From NCBI RefSeq assembly GCF_014648055.1, contig NZ_BMQJ01000023.1:1-64000 (forward strand): a DNA stretch of 64,000 bases, in the 5' to 3' direction. Positions 1-8,473 of the stretch are shown in pieces; position 1 is the stretch's first letter; every line of letters begins with the position of its first letter. The translations under genes and the position numbers were made by a program. This DNA is from Streptosporangium pseudovulgare (lineage in GTDB: Bacteria; Actinomycetota; Actinomycetes; Streptosporangiales; Streptosporangiaceae). The notes under the pieces are model-generated. The model was not told the DNA's origin, ran no database searches, and saw nothing but the letters and a program-made list of their open reading frames with translations.

Positions 1-1761
1 GATGCGGATGCTGTCGGTGAGGGTCTGCTCGTACAAGGCAATGGCGCGGGTGAGGTCTCCGGCCGAGCGGTAGGCGTAGGCGAGGTTGTTGCGGCTGGTC
101 AGGGTGTCGGGGTGCTCCTCACCGAGGATGCGGATGCAGTCGGTGAGATTCTGCTCGTGCAAGGGGATGGCGCGGGTCAGGTCTCCAACCGCTATCAGAT
201 AGCGCCCCGCCAGGCCCTGCAAGGACAGCACTCGGACCGCAATCTCCACGGTGGATACAAGTTCCTGAGCGGTGATGTGCTGGTGTAAAGCGGCGGTCTG
301 CTCGATGAACGCCTCACGGTCGCCCCGATCCCACACCACCCGCTCCAACGATGGACCACACGCTCGCACCCATTCGGCTACCGCGCCCAGCACCTCATCC
401 AGCCGGCCCTTCTTCCGCGCCGCATCACGGATCACCGTCTGAATGAAGCGGTGCATGCTCACCGAGGAGCCGTCCACGCTCACCACGATCAGTGAGGCAT
501 CCGCCAGCACCCCGATCGCCGTATCCACCCGCACTGCCCCATCCCCACCCACCTTCCCGGTCAAGACGGGGTAGGCGGTGAGGCGATGCAGCCACGAGCG
601 CGGGACTCCGGCCGGTGACAGCACCGCCAGTACCTCCAGCAGTCCCCGCTCCACCCGCACCCGCGCTCCGGAGCCGAGCTGCGCCAGCGACAGCAGCACC
701 GCCTGGGAGGCCCCGTGCGGATATCCCTCACCCGGGATGGTCGGCAGCATCTGCTTCAGCGAGACCGAACGCAGTCGCCGCACATAGGTGGCGTAGTCCA
801 GATGCTGGCTGCGGATCACCCAGGCCGCCTGCGCCAACGCCAGCGGCAACCGTTCCACCTCCTGGGCCAGCAGTAATGCCCCCTGCTCGTCCGTCCGGCC
901 GGAACGTTCCTGCAAGAACGCCACCGCCTCATCCACGGTGAACACCTCCACAGGCACCGCCACCCCCAGCGCCTGGACCTGCCGCCGGTTGCTGGAGATC
1001 ACCACCTGCACACTTCCCAGCGCCGGCAACAAACCGGCCGCCACTTCGGTGCCGGTCAGGTTGTCCAGCACCAGCAGGCACGGCCCGCTCTGGCGAGACA
1101 ACCACTGCTTGAGCCGCCGCGCCCCCTGCTCGGCATCCTCCCCGGCCACCGCGATCCCCACCGCCGCGGCCACGGCGTCCAACCCGGCCAGCAACTGGTC
1201 ATCGGTCTCGGCATTAACCCACGCCACCAGCGGCCACCCCTCCTCGGCCCGCCGCCGCGCATAGGCCGCCGCGATCTGGGTCTTGCCCACCCCCCGCGCG
1301 CCGGTCAACGCGCACACCACCACCGCCCGCCCCGACCCGGCCGCCTCCTCCAACTCCCGCATCAACCCCTCCCGCGGCTGAAAGGCCATCGGCCGACGCG
1401 GAATGTCCCCCACCACCACCGAGGACGCAGCAGAATCCGGCGCCTGGTCCTGCTCGGATGCGGCGACAGGGCCTGGCAGCGACAGCGCACCGGAAGGAGA
1501 CACCGCGATCTCCACCCGGACCGGAGCAGCAGGCGTCTCCGCCGACGTCGTAGCCGCCTCCACCGGGGCCGTGCTCCCCTCGTGGGGGGAGACCTTGCGT
1601 GTCACCCATAGCCCCACCCCGACACAGGTCATCGCTGCGGTGAACCAGCCGACCTGAGCCCACCACGGGCCTTCTACCTGATTGGTGGCCACTCCGGCGG
1701 CTACCGTCGCAACCACACCCGTCCCCGTCAGGCCCCAGCGCTTGCCCCGGCTCACCGTCAT
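1..1761 (-). CDS. NB-ARC/TPR signalling ATPase, C-terminus cut by window edge
   Basis: The frame runs off the left edge, so the C-terminus is missing; about 587 codons are visible. The N-terminus has two hydrophobic stretches (about residues 8-25 and 33-50). A P-loop GARGVGKT lies near residue 155 and a Walker-B-like CLLVLDN about 60 residues later, as in NB-ARC/AfsR-like STAND ATPases. From about residue 470 there are kinesin-light-chain-type TPR units such as ILGEEHPDTLTSRNNLA. Such proteins are usually ligand-sensing switches; the ligand is unknown here. The start is uncertain: ATG at 1761, an in-frame ATG at 1800, or GTG at 1755, which has GGGGAT at good spacing. The gene lies inside the region closed on its right by the tRNA-Lys fragment. 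Confidence 0.85.
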   Translation of the reverse strand, partial: MTVSRGKRWGLTGTGVVATVAAGVATNQVEGPWWAQVGWFTAAMTCVGVGLWVTRKVSPHEGSTAPVEAATTSAETPAAPVRVEIAVSPSGALSLPGPVAASEQDQAPDSAASSVVVGDIPRRPMAFQPREGLMRELEEAAGSGRAVVVCALTGARGVGKTQIAAAYARRRAEEGWPLVAWVNAETDDQLLAGLDAVAAAVGIAVAGEDAEQGARRLKQWLSRQSGPCLLVLDNLTGTEVAAGLLPALGSVQVVISSNRRQVQALGVAVPVEVFTVDEAVAFLQERSGRTDEQGALLLAQEVERLPLALAQAAWVIRSQHLDYATYVRRLRSVSLKQMLPTIPGEGYPHGASQAVLLSLAQLGSGARVRVERGLLEVLAVLSPAGVPRSWLHRLTAYPVLTGKVGGDGAVRVDTAIGVLADASLIVVSVDGSSVSMHRFIQTVIRDAARKKGRLDEVLGAVAEWVRACGPSLERVVWDRGDREAFIEQTAALHQHITAQELVSTVEIAVRVLSLQGLAGRYLIAVGDLTRAIPLHEQNLTDCIRILGEEHPDTLTSRNNLAYAYRSAGDLTRAIALYEQTLTDSIRI

Positions 1762-2280
1762 ATCCCCAGCTAACCGCGCCTCACGCGCAAGCACCGGCAT
1801 GAAGAGGACACGGCAACCAAACTGCGATCAACCAACTTGGATCTGCCCAATGAAGGAGATCCGATCCGTCTCGGATGCCGTGTCCGACGGGACGGGAAGC
1901 GAAGGGAAAGCGGCGGGGAGTTACGGGGAACGCGATTAGTTTCGTGAGCTGTTTCTTCGCAGGTCGAGCGCGATCGACACGCGTCTTTGCGAGCAGGTGA
2001 TCCGCCAGGCTTTTGGGAGCCACCTTGGGAGCCACTCGGGTGGTCGATCATGAACTGATCCGAACAGCCTTGAGCGACTGGAGCCCTGGCAAGCAGCAGG
2101 GTGAACGGCTCTGAACGATCCCGGATGTCGTTCGGGGACCTTGTAAACAGAAGGCGAGTGATGGCGCCCTGGCTGTACAGCCACGAGTACAGCCAAGGGG
2201 ACGAACGACGGCGGAACCCGGCGAACGACCACGGACACCCGGCCGCCAGGTCGAAGCCCCGGACTTTGATCGAATCGGCT
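1762..2280. other. Gene-free stretch ending an island
   Basis: I find no credible gene here. At about 2010-2035 a doubled segment (TTGGGAGCCACCTTGGGAGC) would read as APKVAPK on the minus strand. That resembles the extreme C-terminal tails of tyrosine integrases of actinobacterial integrative elements, and a similar doublet recurs near 14775. It may be a scar of a lost integrase, but no catalytic residues remain. Confidence 0.4.
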
Positions 2281-2323
2281 TCTTTTAATCCGTAGGTTCG
2301 GGGTTCAAGCCCCGTGGTGCCCT
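2281..2323 (+). other. tRNA-Lys(TTT) 3'-half fragment, probable att site
   Basis: The sequence from the anticodon loop CTTTTAA through a T-arm (CGGGG TTCAAG CCCCG) to an acceptor 3' strand GGTGCCC matches the 3' half of a lysine tRNA. The upstream DNA supplies no D-arm and no 5' acceptor strand. Integrative elements that use tRNA 3' ends leave exactly this kind of partial copy at the distal junction. The intact tRNA would then lie to the left of the window and the island would end here. Confidence 0.65.
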
Positions 2324-2381
2324 ACCGGCCAACCGCTTCTCTCTGATCTCGTTCGGCGAGCTCTTACAGTTCTTGGGCCGG

Positions 2382-2945
2382 TTACGGAGTCCACTGAGTG
2401 GAGTGAGCCCAGGCTTCTGCGTGTTCCGTGATTTCGGCGATGATCGGGCTCTTGGCCGCCGCGTAGGCGTTCATGTCGGGCCAGTCGTGAGCGGCGAGTC
2501 GCTGTTTGAGTTCCCCGTAGAGTTCGCGGTCGGCGGTGTCGTGGCGCAGCCAGTCACGAAAGAGGAGATGGCGGCGTTCCCAGTCGCTGTCTGTGGTGCA
2601 GACGTGCACATGGACGGCGAGGTCCTGGGTGCGCACCATGCGGTGGCCGAACTGGCGGACGCGCAGGTGATAGCCGGCGGCGACGAGTTGTGGAAGGTAG
2701 GCGTCCTCGTCGTCGGCGTTGGGCACACTCAGGTCGATGTCGACGATCGATTTGGCCGCCAGCCCGGGGACCGCGGTTGAGCCGATGTGGTCTACACGGC
2801 GGGCCAGCGGGCCCAGAGCGACGATGATGCGCTCTCGCTCCTGCGCGAAGCGCCTTGGCCACGCCTCGTCGTACGAGACGACTTTGATGTCGCGCCTCTC
2901 CTGTCCGCCGATCAACTCGATGTCTTCCGCCATGATGGGCATCAT
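2382..2945 (-). CDS. GrpB-family nucleotidyltransferase-like protein
   Basis: This 187-residue protein matches the GrpB/UPF0157 family (COG2320), which has a nucleotidyltransferase-like fold. Visible hallmarks are the N-terminal VSYDEAWPRRFAQE, then DHIGSTAVPGLAAKSIVDIDL, which resembles the GS...D-x-D core of the fold, and a C-terminal AYAAAKSPIIAEI. The biochemical role of the family is poorly defined. The start is set at ATG 2945; ATG 2933 is also possible, and the longer open frame to 3068 adds residues unlike the family. It is a lone gene just right of the tRNA-Lys fragment. Confidence 0.8.
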   Translation of the reverse strand: MMPIMAEDIELIGGQERRDIKVVSYDEAWPRRFAQERERIIVALGPLARRVDHIGSTAVPGLAAKSIVDIDLSVPNADDEDAYLPQLVAAGYHLRVRQFGHRMVRTQDLAVHVHVCTTDSDWERRHLLFRDWLRHDTADRELYGELKQRLAAHDWPDMNAYAAAKSPIIAEITEHAEAWAHSTQWTP

Positions 2946-3420
2946 TCCATCAGGGCGACGTCGCTTGATCACGCTTCTTCCAGCCGGGACGGTCAGCCGG
3001 TGAGGGCGCAGATTGATCACTGCTTGGATCTTCGACCTCACCTGTCGTGACGTGCAATATGCGTGCAATGATCATGGTGGCGAGAGCGGTGCGGAGATAT
3101 CGCGTCGCAGGTCAGGAGCCGTGCCACGCCAGGAACGGTCATGGGCTGTAAAACCGTCGGCATTCTGGTTCTCGGAGCCAACACGCCGTCCGACCCCGGA
3201 CCGAGCTGGACTGATCTGAACAGACGGATTGTCCGTGACCTGCGCGGCGAACCGGTCTGAACGTCATTGGAGATATTACGGGGGCCTACGGATCAGAAGA
3301 CCAATCGGAGTTCAGGGCGATTTAGAACCACTCAAGGCGGACCGTGCATGCTCTCTGACCCGTGCTTTCTGGTGCCAGATGAGCTCTCCGTGAGCCGCTT
3401 CTTGGAAACCGGCGGGTGAC
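2946..3420. other. Intergenic stretch without recognisable gene
   Basis: No coding frame with family-like sequence, no tRNA and no strong hairpin is seen in these 475 bases. They separate two minus-strand genes and presumably hold the promoter of the GrpB gene. Confidence 0.5.
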
Positions 3421-4134
3421 TCAAAGGGGCTGACGCGGGAGAAACACTTCCGAGGGTGAGGGAGCCGACGGCAGCTCACTCCGGCTGATGAGGAGGAAGA
3501 GTGTTCGAAGCAGCCCGACTACCAGAACCGGAATCCCGATGATCCAGCAGCGCAAGCCCGCCCAGATGCCCGCATTGACCTGCTCGCCGTTGCCCTGGAT
3601 CTCGGGCGCGAGACTTGAGGCGACCACCGGAAGCGCGAGCAGTGCGATACCTGCGAGGATGAGCGCCGCGCTGGATGCGATCGACTGCCCCTGCCGGTAG
3701 GGGCGAGCCGCCAGCAGGGTCAGGACCACGGCACATACGACGGCAGGCAGCGCCACCTTGCCCGCCCAGTGCAGCAACATCGTCGTCCCGTACCACCGCT
3801 CATCCGAAAGCGGCTCCGCGAAGTAGAGCACAGAATCCGGTGCGCCTTGGAGGTCCCGGAGTGTGCCCAGCAGGCCGCCACCGATGAATGCGCTGATGAA
3901 CACAGCCCATCGCCACCCGGTCCGGAAACCCTTGGCCGAAACGATGACAACGGCGACGGCGGCGAGCATGCCGAGCACCACGCCCTTGCTGGCCCCGTTG
4001 GCAAACGGTATCCACTTGTTCCATGGGTAGTTCCCGACCGTGATGGCCGTCCACGCGCCGATGGCGCCCCAGGCCACGACCCCGATGGCGATCGCGACGC
4101 ATAACAGATCCCTGACACGCTCACGTTCGGTCAC
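3421..4134 (-). CDS. Multi-pass membrane protein of unknown function
   Basis: This 237-residue protein has about six hydrophobic segments, including VAIAIGVVAWGAIGAW near the N-terminus and WIIGIPVLVVGLLRTLFLL near the C-terminus. I do not recognise the family. The GTG start at 4134 is chosen because AAGGAGG lies seven bases upstream; a longer frame to 4245 has no such site. A short piece of this gene (around GMLAAVAVVIVSAKGFRTG) occurs again at 14755-14952 as a decayed duplicate, which argues that the gene belongs to a mobile or recombining segment. It lies between two tRNA-like fragments. Confidence 0.75.
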   Translation of the reverse strand: MTERERVRDLLCVAIAIGVVAWGAIGAWTAITVGNYPWNKWIPFANGASKGVVLGMLAAVAVVIVSAKGFRTGWRWAVFISAFIGGGLLGTLRDLQGAPDSVLYFAEPLSDERWYGTTMLLHWAGKVALPAVVCAVVLTLLAARPYRQGQSIASSAALILAGIALLALPVVASSLAPEIQGNGEQVNAGIWAGLRCWIIGIPVLVVGLLRTLFLLISRSELPSAPSPSEVFLPRQPL

Positions 4135-4277
4135 GCCTTGGCCTCCTTCATCTACGACACGCGTACGGATCACTCTGTCGGTGACTTCGAGATGCTGCAA
4201 TGCGTGCTGTGGCAGCCCTTGTGATCGTCGGCTGTTGCGGGACATACGCGGGATGATCTTCGATGGTTGAGGTCCAG

Positions 4278-4386
4278 GGAGAGGCTTTCACCCTGGTGAG
4301 AGGCAGTGTCCCCGCCGGGAACACGGCCCTCTTGAAACCGCTAGGGCCGGCGCCGGTCCTCGCGGGTTCGAATCCCACGCTCTCCG
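4278..4386 (+). tRNA. tRNA-Ser(TGA)-like sequence, probably a pseudo-tRNA
   Basis: The 3' part looks like a serine tRNA: a CTTGAAA loop (anticodon TGA), a long variable arm, a T-arm with GGGTTCGAATCCC, and CTCTCC pairing with 5' GGAGAG. The 5' part does not fit. The anticodon stem cannot pair around the loop, there is an extra hairpin (GTGT...ACAC) between a six-pair D-like arm and the anticodon, and the length is 109 nt instead of about 90. Positions 7/66 and one T-stem pair are mismatched. Either a 3' att fragment joined to other DNA or a degenerate tRNA is likely. Confidence 0.45.
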
Positions 4387-4398
4387 CTCACCACGCGA

Positions 4399-4440
4399 AA
4401 CGGCGCCTGACCAGAGGTTTCCCTCGGGTCGGGCGCCGTT
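4399..4440. terminator. Stem-loop terminator after tRNA-like sequence
   Basis: AACGGCGCC-T-GACC pairs with GGTC-G-GGCGCCGTT around a 14-nt loop. This is the usual actinobacterial stem-loop seen behind tRNA genes. It has no long U-run. It can serve both the tRNA-like sequence and the convergent monooxygenase gene. Confidence 0.7.
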
Positions 4441-4518
4441 GGTCGTTTCGGGGATGTGCAGCGGGATGCCACTGTGAGCGCCTCTCGGCCGGTGGTCGCG
4501 TTTTCGGCCCGGGGCGGG

Positions 4519-5745
4519 TCAGCGCGTGATCATCTCGTCCGGTCGTCCCGGCGTGTGTGGTCCGGGGTCCGGCCGGCGTCCGCGGTTGCGTAGCGACCTG
4601 AGTTGCTCGGCCGCCTGGCCGAGCCGGTAGTACAGCCGTGGTGGGACGTGCGGGAGGAGCGGGGAGTGCCGCTTGCTGAGCAGTTCGATCAGTTGCTCCG
4701 GTGGAAGGCCGACGTAGCGCGGGAGGCTCTCATACCATCGGGCGCTGTAGCGGGCCGCTCTCAGGGAGAGGCGGATCGCGGCTTGGCGTTCCCGATCGTA
4801 GCGGGCGAGGGCGGTCTGGAGCTGTGTCTCTCCGTGTAGTGCGTTGACCAGGAAGGCGGCGTCTCCCAGTGCGAGGGCGGTGCCGGCGCCGATGGAGTAG
4901 TGGGTGGTGTGCGCGGCGTCTCCGAGCAGGACGAGGTTGTCGTGGTACCACGTCCGGGTGGTCAGGGTGCGGAAGTTCAGCCAGTATGTGCCGTCTTCGG
5001 TGTGTGTCTGGGCGATCAGTGGGTGTCCATCCAGGGTGTCGGCGAAGAGTTTCTCCAGAAGGGCCAGGCTGTCGGCTTTGTTCGCCTGGTGGAGTCCGAG
5101 TCCTCTCCAGGTGGTGGGGGAGCATTCGATGACGCAGGTGCTGTGGTCCTTGCTGAATCCGTAGCCGTAGCACCAGATCCAGCCGTGCGCGGTCTCCACG
5201 AAGCTGAAGGTGAAGGAGCGGAAGACCTTGGTGGTGCCGAGCCAGGCGTAGACGTTGCGTCCGACCGTGATCTCGGGGCCGAAGTGGTCGGTGTGGCGTT
5301 CGCGCAGCAGGCTGTTGACGCCATCGCCGGCGACGACGAGGTCGGCGTCGGCGAGTTCGTCCTTGTCGGTGATCTCGTGTTCGAACTCGATGTGCACGCC
5401 GAGGGAGCGGGCGCGTTCGGTGAGGATGCCGAGCAGTTGATGCCGGCCGATGCCGAAGCCTTCGTCCCAGTCTTCCACTGCCACCGTCGCCACCGTGGCG
5501 CGGTCGTGGACGTGCATCTCCCATCTGTCCCAGTGGATTGAGTTCTCCTGGATGGCGCGTGCGGATTCGGGGTCGGCGCCATGAAGGTCGTTGAGTAGTT
5601 CGCCCCAGTAGGTCACGCCCCAGCCGTACGTCGAACCGGCTGGGTTCCGCTCGTGGACGGTGATGTCGTGGGAGGGGTCCACCCGTTTCATCAGGATCGA
5701 GAAGTACAGGCTGGCGGGTCCGCCACCAACACAGGCGATCTTCAC
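4519..5745 (-). CDS. FAD-dependent monooxygenase, anthraniloyl-CoA/salicylyl-CoA hydroxylase type
   Basis: The 408-residue protein has the three marks of class A flavin monooxygenases: an N-terminal dinucleotide fold VGGGPASLYF, the DG motif AGDGVNS near residue 145, and the GD motif LGDAAHTTHYSIGAGTA near residue 270. The opening region (ILMKRVDPSHDITVHERNP, then GVTYW) is close to the flavin domain of anthraniloyl-CoA and salicylyl-CoA monooxygenases, so an aromatic CoA-type substrate is plausible but unproven. The last motif glycine of GGGPAG is Ser here. GTG at 5745 follows AGGAG. It stands alone, with an AT-rich promoter holding an ATTG-N4-CAAT palindrome. Confidence 0.85.
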   Translation of the reverse strand: MKIACVGGGPASLYFSILMKRVDPSHDITVHERNPAGSTYGWGVTYWGELLNDLHGADPESARAIQENSIHWDRWEMHVHDRATVATVAVEDWDEGFGIGRHQLLGILTERARSLGVHIEFEHEITDKDELADADLVVAGDGVNSLLRERHTDHFGPEITVGRNVYAWLGTTKVFRSFTFSFVETAHGWIWCYGYGFSKDHSTCVIECSPTTWRGLGLHQANKADSLALLEKLFADTLDGHPLIAQTHTEDGTYWLNFRTLTTRTWYHDNLVLLGDAAHTTHYSIGAGTALALGDAAFLVNALHGETQLQTALARYDRERQAAIRLSLRAARYSARWYESLPRYVGLPPEQLIELLSKRHSPLLPHVPPRLYYRLGQAAEQLRSLRNRGRRPDPGPHTPGRPDEMITR

Positions 5746-5765
5746 AACAACTCCTGCTGTTACTT

Positions 5766-5777
5766 ATTGTAATCAAT
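5766..5777. promoter_or_regulatory. Palindrome in monooxygenase promoter
   Basis: ATTGTAATCAAT is an inverted repeat (ATTG-TAAT-CAAT) in an AT-rich stretch about 20 bases upstream of the monooxygenase start. It is a candidate TetR- or MarR-type operator. No regulator gene lies next to it. Confidence 0.35.
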
Positions 5778-5838
5778 TAGCATCATAGAGTAGCAGATGG
5801 TGATTTCTTCCCAGGTCATCACGCCAGGCGTCGAGCCG

Positions 5839-6051
5839 TCAGGGCGTGGGCGCGTCCCGGCGGCCGCGGAGCTCCGGCACGAGCGGCTCGTCCGGCCCGA
5901 TGCGTTCCGGGAAGATCCGGATCTCCCGCATGGAGATCGGTTCCGGGCTGAAACGCTTCACCCGAACGGGGTACGGCTCCCGCCCCGGTGGGAGGCGGAA
6001 GCCGTACCCCGTTGAGGGCGCCGTGACCGGTTCACGCTGATCACGGTTCCG
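5839..6051 (-). pseudogene. C-terminal coding remnant of unknown family
   Basis: A 70-codon open frame with protein-like composition (YPVRVKRFSPEPISMREIRI, ending RRDAPTP) has no plausible start. It opens right after the stop of the remnant above it. A 14-bp perfect hairpin (5965-6013) lies inside it. I read it as the tail of a gene whose front was lost; the family is not recognised. Confidence 0.35.
5965..6013. repeat. 14-bp inverted repeat
   Basis: AACGGGGTACGGCT and AGCCGTACCCCGTT pair perfectly around a 21-nt loop. It could act as a terminator, but it lies inside an open remnant frame and has no U-run. Confidence 0.5.
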
Positions 6052-6275
6052 TCAGGGGAGGCGTCGCGCCGAGATCCCACCGGCCGTCGATTCCGATCAG
6101 GCGCACGGCGGCGAGGTATGCGGCGAGGTATGCGGCGAGCAGGCTCCCGGCGTCCGGTGACGACGGCCACGCTGCGCGCCCCGGTGTGGTTCACTCCCAG
6201 TCCGACGTCGAAGTAGACGTTCGGGTACACCTGGGCGAGGAAGCCGGCGCTGCGGTGGAGGGGTGACGCAACAGC
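6041..6275 (-). pseudogene. Amidohydrolase remnant
   Basis: One frame reads HRSAGFLAQVYPNVYFDVGL followed by GVNHTGARSVAVV, closely resembling the segment of COG2159-type amidohydrolases in which HREA.YLAQ.FP.VY.D.G precedes the last metal-binding strand. Only about 40 residues survive. A +1 shift then gives a different tail ending in GIDGRWDLGATPPLTEP and a stop at 6041. A 12-nt unit (GCGGCGAGGTAT) is duplicated in tandem inside the tail. The gene is clearly broken. Confidence 0.55.
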
Positions 6276-6363
6276 GGGTCAACGCTCTCTGAGCCGACTG
6301 GAACTGTCAGCCTCGCACGCCATGATCAGCTCGCATGCGCCAGCACGTGCCCTCAAGGAGTGC

Positions 6364-6800
6364 CATGGCGGGGATCATCAAGACATTTCTCGACTCGCGC
6401 AAGATAGAGCGGTACCTGGTGGGGGTCGTGGACGTCGAAGCGGAGTGGGATCTTTTCGGGCCCGAGAGGGACGACGTCGTTCCCTGGTCCATCGCGCTTG
6501 TACTGTGACCATGTTCTCGTCAAGTACGAACTCTGGGACGGCGAGCCACCTGCCATGGACTGGGATGAGAGCTGGGCGGGGGCCGTTCACCTCCCCCTCG
6601 GGAAGGATCCACGCGATCAGTTGCCGCTCCGGAGAACTGGATTGTTACGAAGAGTTCGAGCTGGGCCCCCGGGCCGCCGGTGGCAGTTCAGGGTCCACAG
6701 GAAGCTCCCCGGGCATGAGGACTTCACAGTGGACATCGTCGGCTTCTCCCTGTTCAAGGTGCAGTTCCGGCCGTCTGCGGAGGCTCCTGCCCTCTTCTGA
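6364..6800 (+). pseudogene. Frameshifted gene of unknown family
   Basis: ATG at 6364 follows AAGGAG by five bases. The first frame (MAGIIKTFLDSRKIERYL onward) stops at about 6508. Protein-like sequence then continues in another frame (DHVLVKYELWDGEPPAMDWD), shifts again near 6606 (CYEEFELGP) and returns near 6665 (GHEDFTVDIVGFSLFKVQF), ending at 6800. Joined, the pieces form an acidic protein of about 145 residues that I do not recognise. At least three shifts mean it is a pseudogene. Confidence 0.55.
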
Positions 6801-6825
6801 GAAGGCATCATCTCCGCACGGCGAC

Positions 6826-6860
6826 AGGCCCGGCTCCGTGATCCGGAGTCCGGGCCTTTC
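6826..6860. terminator. Bidirectional terminator
   Basis: AGGCCCGG...CCGGGCCT plus an inner CTCCG/CGGAG stem, followed by TTT, lies between the plus-strand pseudogene and the convergent serine hydrolase gene. Confidence 0.75.
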
Positions 6861-6886
6861 CACCTTGGGCGGTGTTCGCGAGCGGA

Positions 6887-8473
6887 TCAGGCCTGCGGCA
6901 AGGAAGGCTCTTCCTTGATCGCTTGCCGCACGAGAGGTGATCGCTTCCCACGGTCCGGCGAGCCGTCCCGTCCGTGTCTGCCGGAAAAGAGGTCGAATGA
7001 CCCGTTGCTGCGTACACGAAGGTTACGGACGCGGACGAGGTGCACGAAGCGGGAGACGATGACGGCGGCGGCGGCGAGTGCGGCGGTGGCGGCCCAGGCG
7101 TACAGCGCGAGCCACACGTATGTGATCTGCTCCAGCGTGCCCGCCCTGTGCATGGCGAAGCCGATAAGGTCCGCGAGGCCGAAGAAGAACACGATCGGTG
7201 CCGAGTACGGAATCAGCCTCACGAGCGGGCGCCAGGCGGCCAGGCCCTCGCGGCGGCGGGCCCAGCGGCGGGCACGGCGGACTCCCAGGGCGCCGAGTCC
7301 GAGGTTGAGCACACTCAGGCCGGCCAGCCAGGGGTCCGCGGTCATGGTGAAGGGCGCCGCGCCGGCGTCGGGGCGGCCCTCAATGATGTCGATCAGGCCG
7401 TTGGTGATGAGAAGCGCGTCGTCGCCGGAGATCATCCCTGTGTTGGTGACCACGGCGATGCCGTACCGGCTCGCGGGCAGGAGTGTCTGTGCGGAGTTGT
7501 GGGTGAGCAGCCAGCCGGTGTGCTGGAGCTGGGGCGCTCCACCAGAGGTCTTCCCGGTGTACCAGCCCATGCCGTACGTGCTGCCGGCCACGCCGGAGGC
7601 GGTCTGGGCGGTCTTCAGGGTTTTCTCGGGCAGGGCAGAGCCGGCGCCGTTCTGCGCAATCAGCCACTTGGCCAGATCGTCGGCGGTGCTGACCACGCCG
7701 AAGGCGCCGTTGAGGAACCACTTCGGATGGGAACGCTCGATGACGCGGTCATAGGCTCGTATGTAACCCGCGCCTTGGCCGGGGAGTTCACCGGTGGTGT
7801 TCACGGTCGTGGTGGACGTCATGCCGAGCGGGCGGAACACGGCGGCGTTCATGTAGTCGGCGAACGGCACTCCGGCCACCACCTCGGTGAGCCGCGCCGC
7901 GACGGCGTAGTTGGGGTTGTGGTAGGCCATCTTGGTGCCGGGTTCGGTGGCGAGCGGAGCGGTTCGCAACATCGCGACAGCGTCCTTGAGGGTGTCCGGT
8001 GCGGGGAGCGTCAGTTCCGGGAAGCTCATGTCGCTCATCCCCGAGGTCTGCTGGAGCAACTGCCGCACCGTGATCTTGGCGGCGCGCGGGTCGGCCATGG
8101 CGAACTCGGAGAGATATGTCCGCACAGGAGCGTCCAGGTTGATCTTGCGTTCGTCGCTGAGGCGAAGGACCGCCAGGGCCGTGAACGACTTGGAGACCGA
8201 GGCGAGCGGCATCGGAGTGGCTTTGGTGATCGTCTCGTGGTCGGCTGTGTGACCGTAACCTGCCGTATGCACGACCCGGTCGCCCTTGGTGACGGCAACG
8301 ATGGCACCGGGTAGCCCGGTCCGCTCGACATAGTCGCGCATGTAGTCGTCGATCGTGCTCGCACTCAGGTCTCCGGGCCGCGGGGACGCTGCGGAGGCAT
8401 GCGCCGTCGTCGTTCCCAAGGCCAGCAGCACACCAGCCAGTCCGGCCATCGCCGCGGCCTTCCGCATCCTCAT
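6887..8473 (-). CDS. Secreted/membrane serine hydrolase, beta-lactamase class C fold
   Basis: The 528-residue protein begins with a signal peptide (MRMRKAAAMAGLAGVLLALG...AHASA). It then has a PF00144 beta-lactamase/D-alanyl-D-alanine carboxypeptidase domain with the catalytic SVSK near residue 95, a Tyr motif in YHNPNYAV, and HTG near residue 315. The C-terminal third has three to four membrane segments, as in esterase/penicillin-binding-like proteins anchored in the membrane. The substrate is unknown. The ATG at 8473 is preceded by GGAAGGA seven bases away; an upstream in-frame start at 8545 lacks a site. It is monocistronic and bounded by terminators. Confidence 0.88.
   Translation of the reverse strand: MRMRKAAAMAGLAGVLLALGTTTAHASAASPRPGDLSASTIDDYMRDYVERTGLPGAIVAVTKGDRVVHTAGYGHTADHETITKATPMPLASVSKSFTALAVLRLSDERKINLDAPVRTYLSEFAMADPRAAKITVRQLLQQTSGMSDMSFPELTLPAPDTLKDAVAMLRTAPLATEPGTKMAYHNPNYAVAARLTEVVAGVPFADYMNAAVFRPLGMTSTTTVNTTGELPGQGAGYIRAYDRVIERSHPKWFLNGAFGVVSTADDLAKWLIAQNGAGSALPEKTLKTAQTASGVAGSTYGMGWYTGKTSGGAPQLQHTGWLLTHNSAQTLLPASRYGIAVVTNTGMISGDDALLITNGLIDIIEGRPDAGAAPFTMTADPWLAGLSVLNLGLGALGVRRARRWARRREGLAAWRPLVRLIPYSAPIVFFFGLADLIGFAMHRAGTLEQITYVWLALYAWAATAALAAAAVIVSRFVHLVRVRNLRVRSNGSFDLFSGRHGRDGSPDRGKRSPLVRQAIKEEPSLPQA

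Noticed and set aside
4278-4386. Selenocysteine tRNA
   Set aside because: The loop anticodon is TGA read as Ser, not TCA, and the anticodon stem does not form; no selenocysteine genes are seen.
7040-8314. Long plus-strand open frame opposite the serine hydrolase
   Set aside because: It is antisense to a clear PF00144 gene and has no domain; many such mirror frames occur in this high-GC DNA and were left out throughout.
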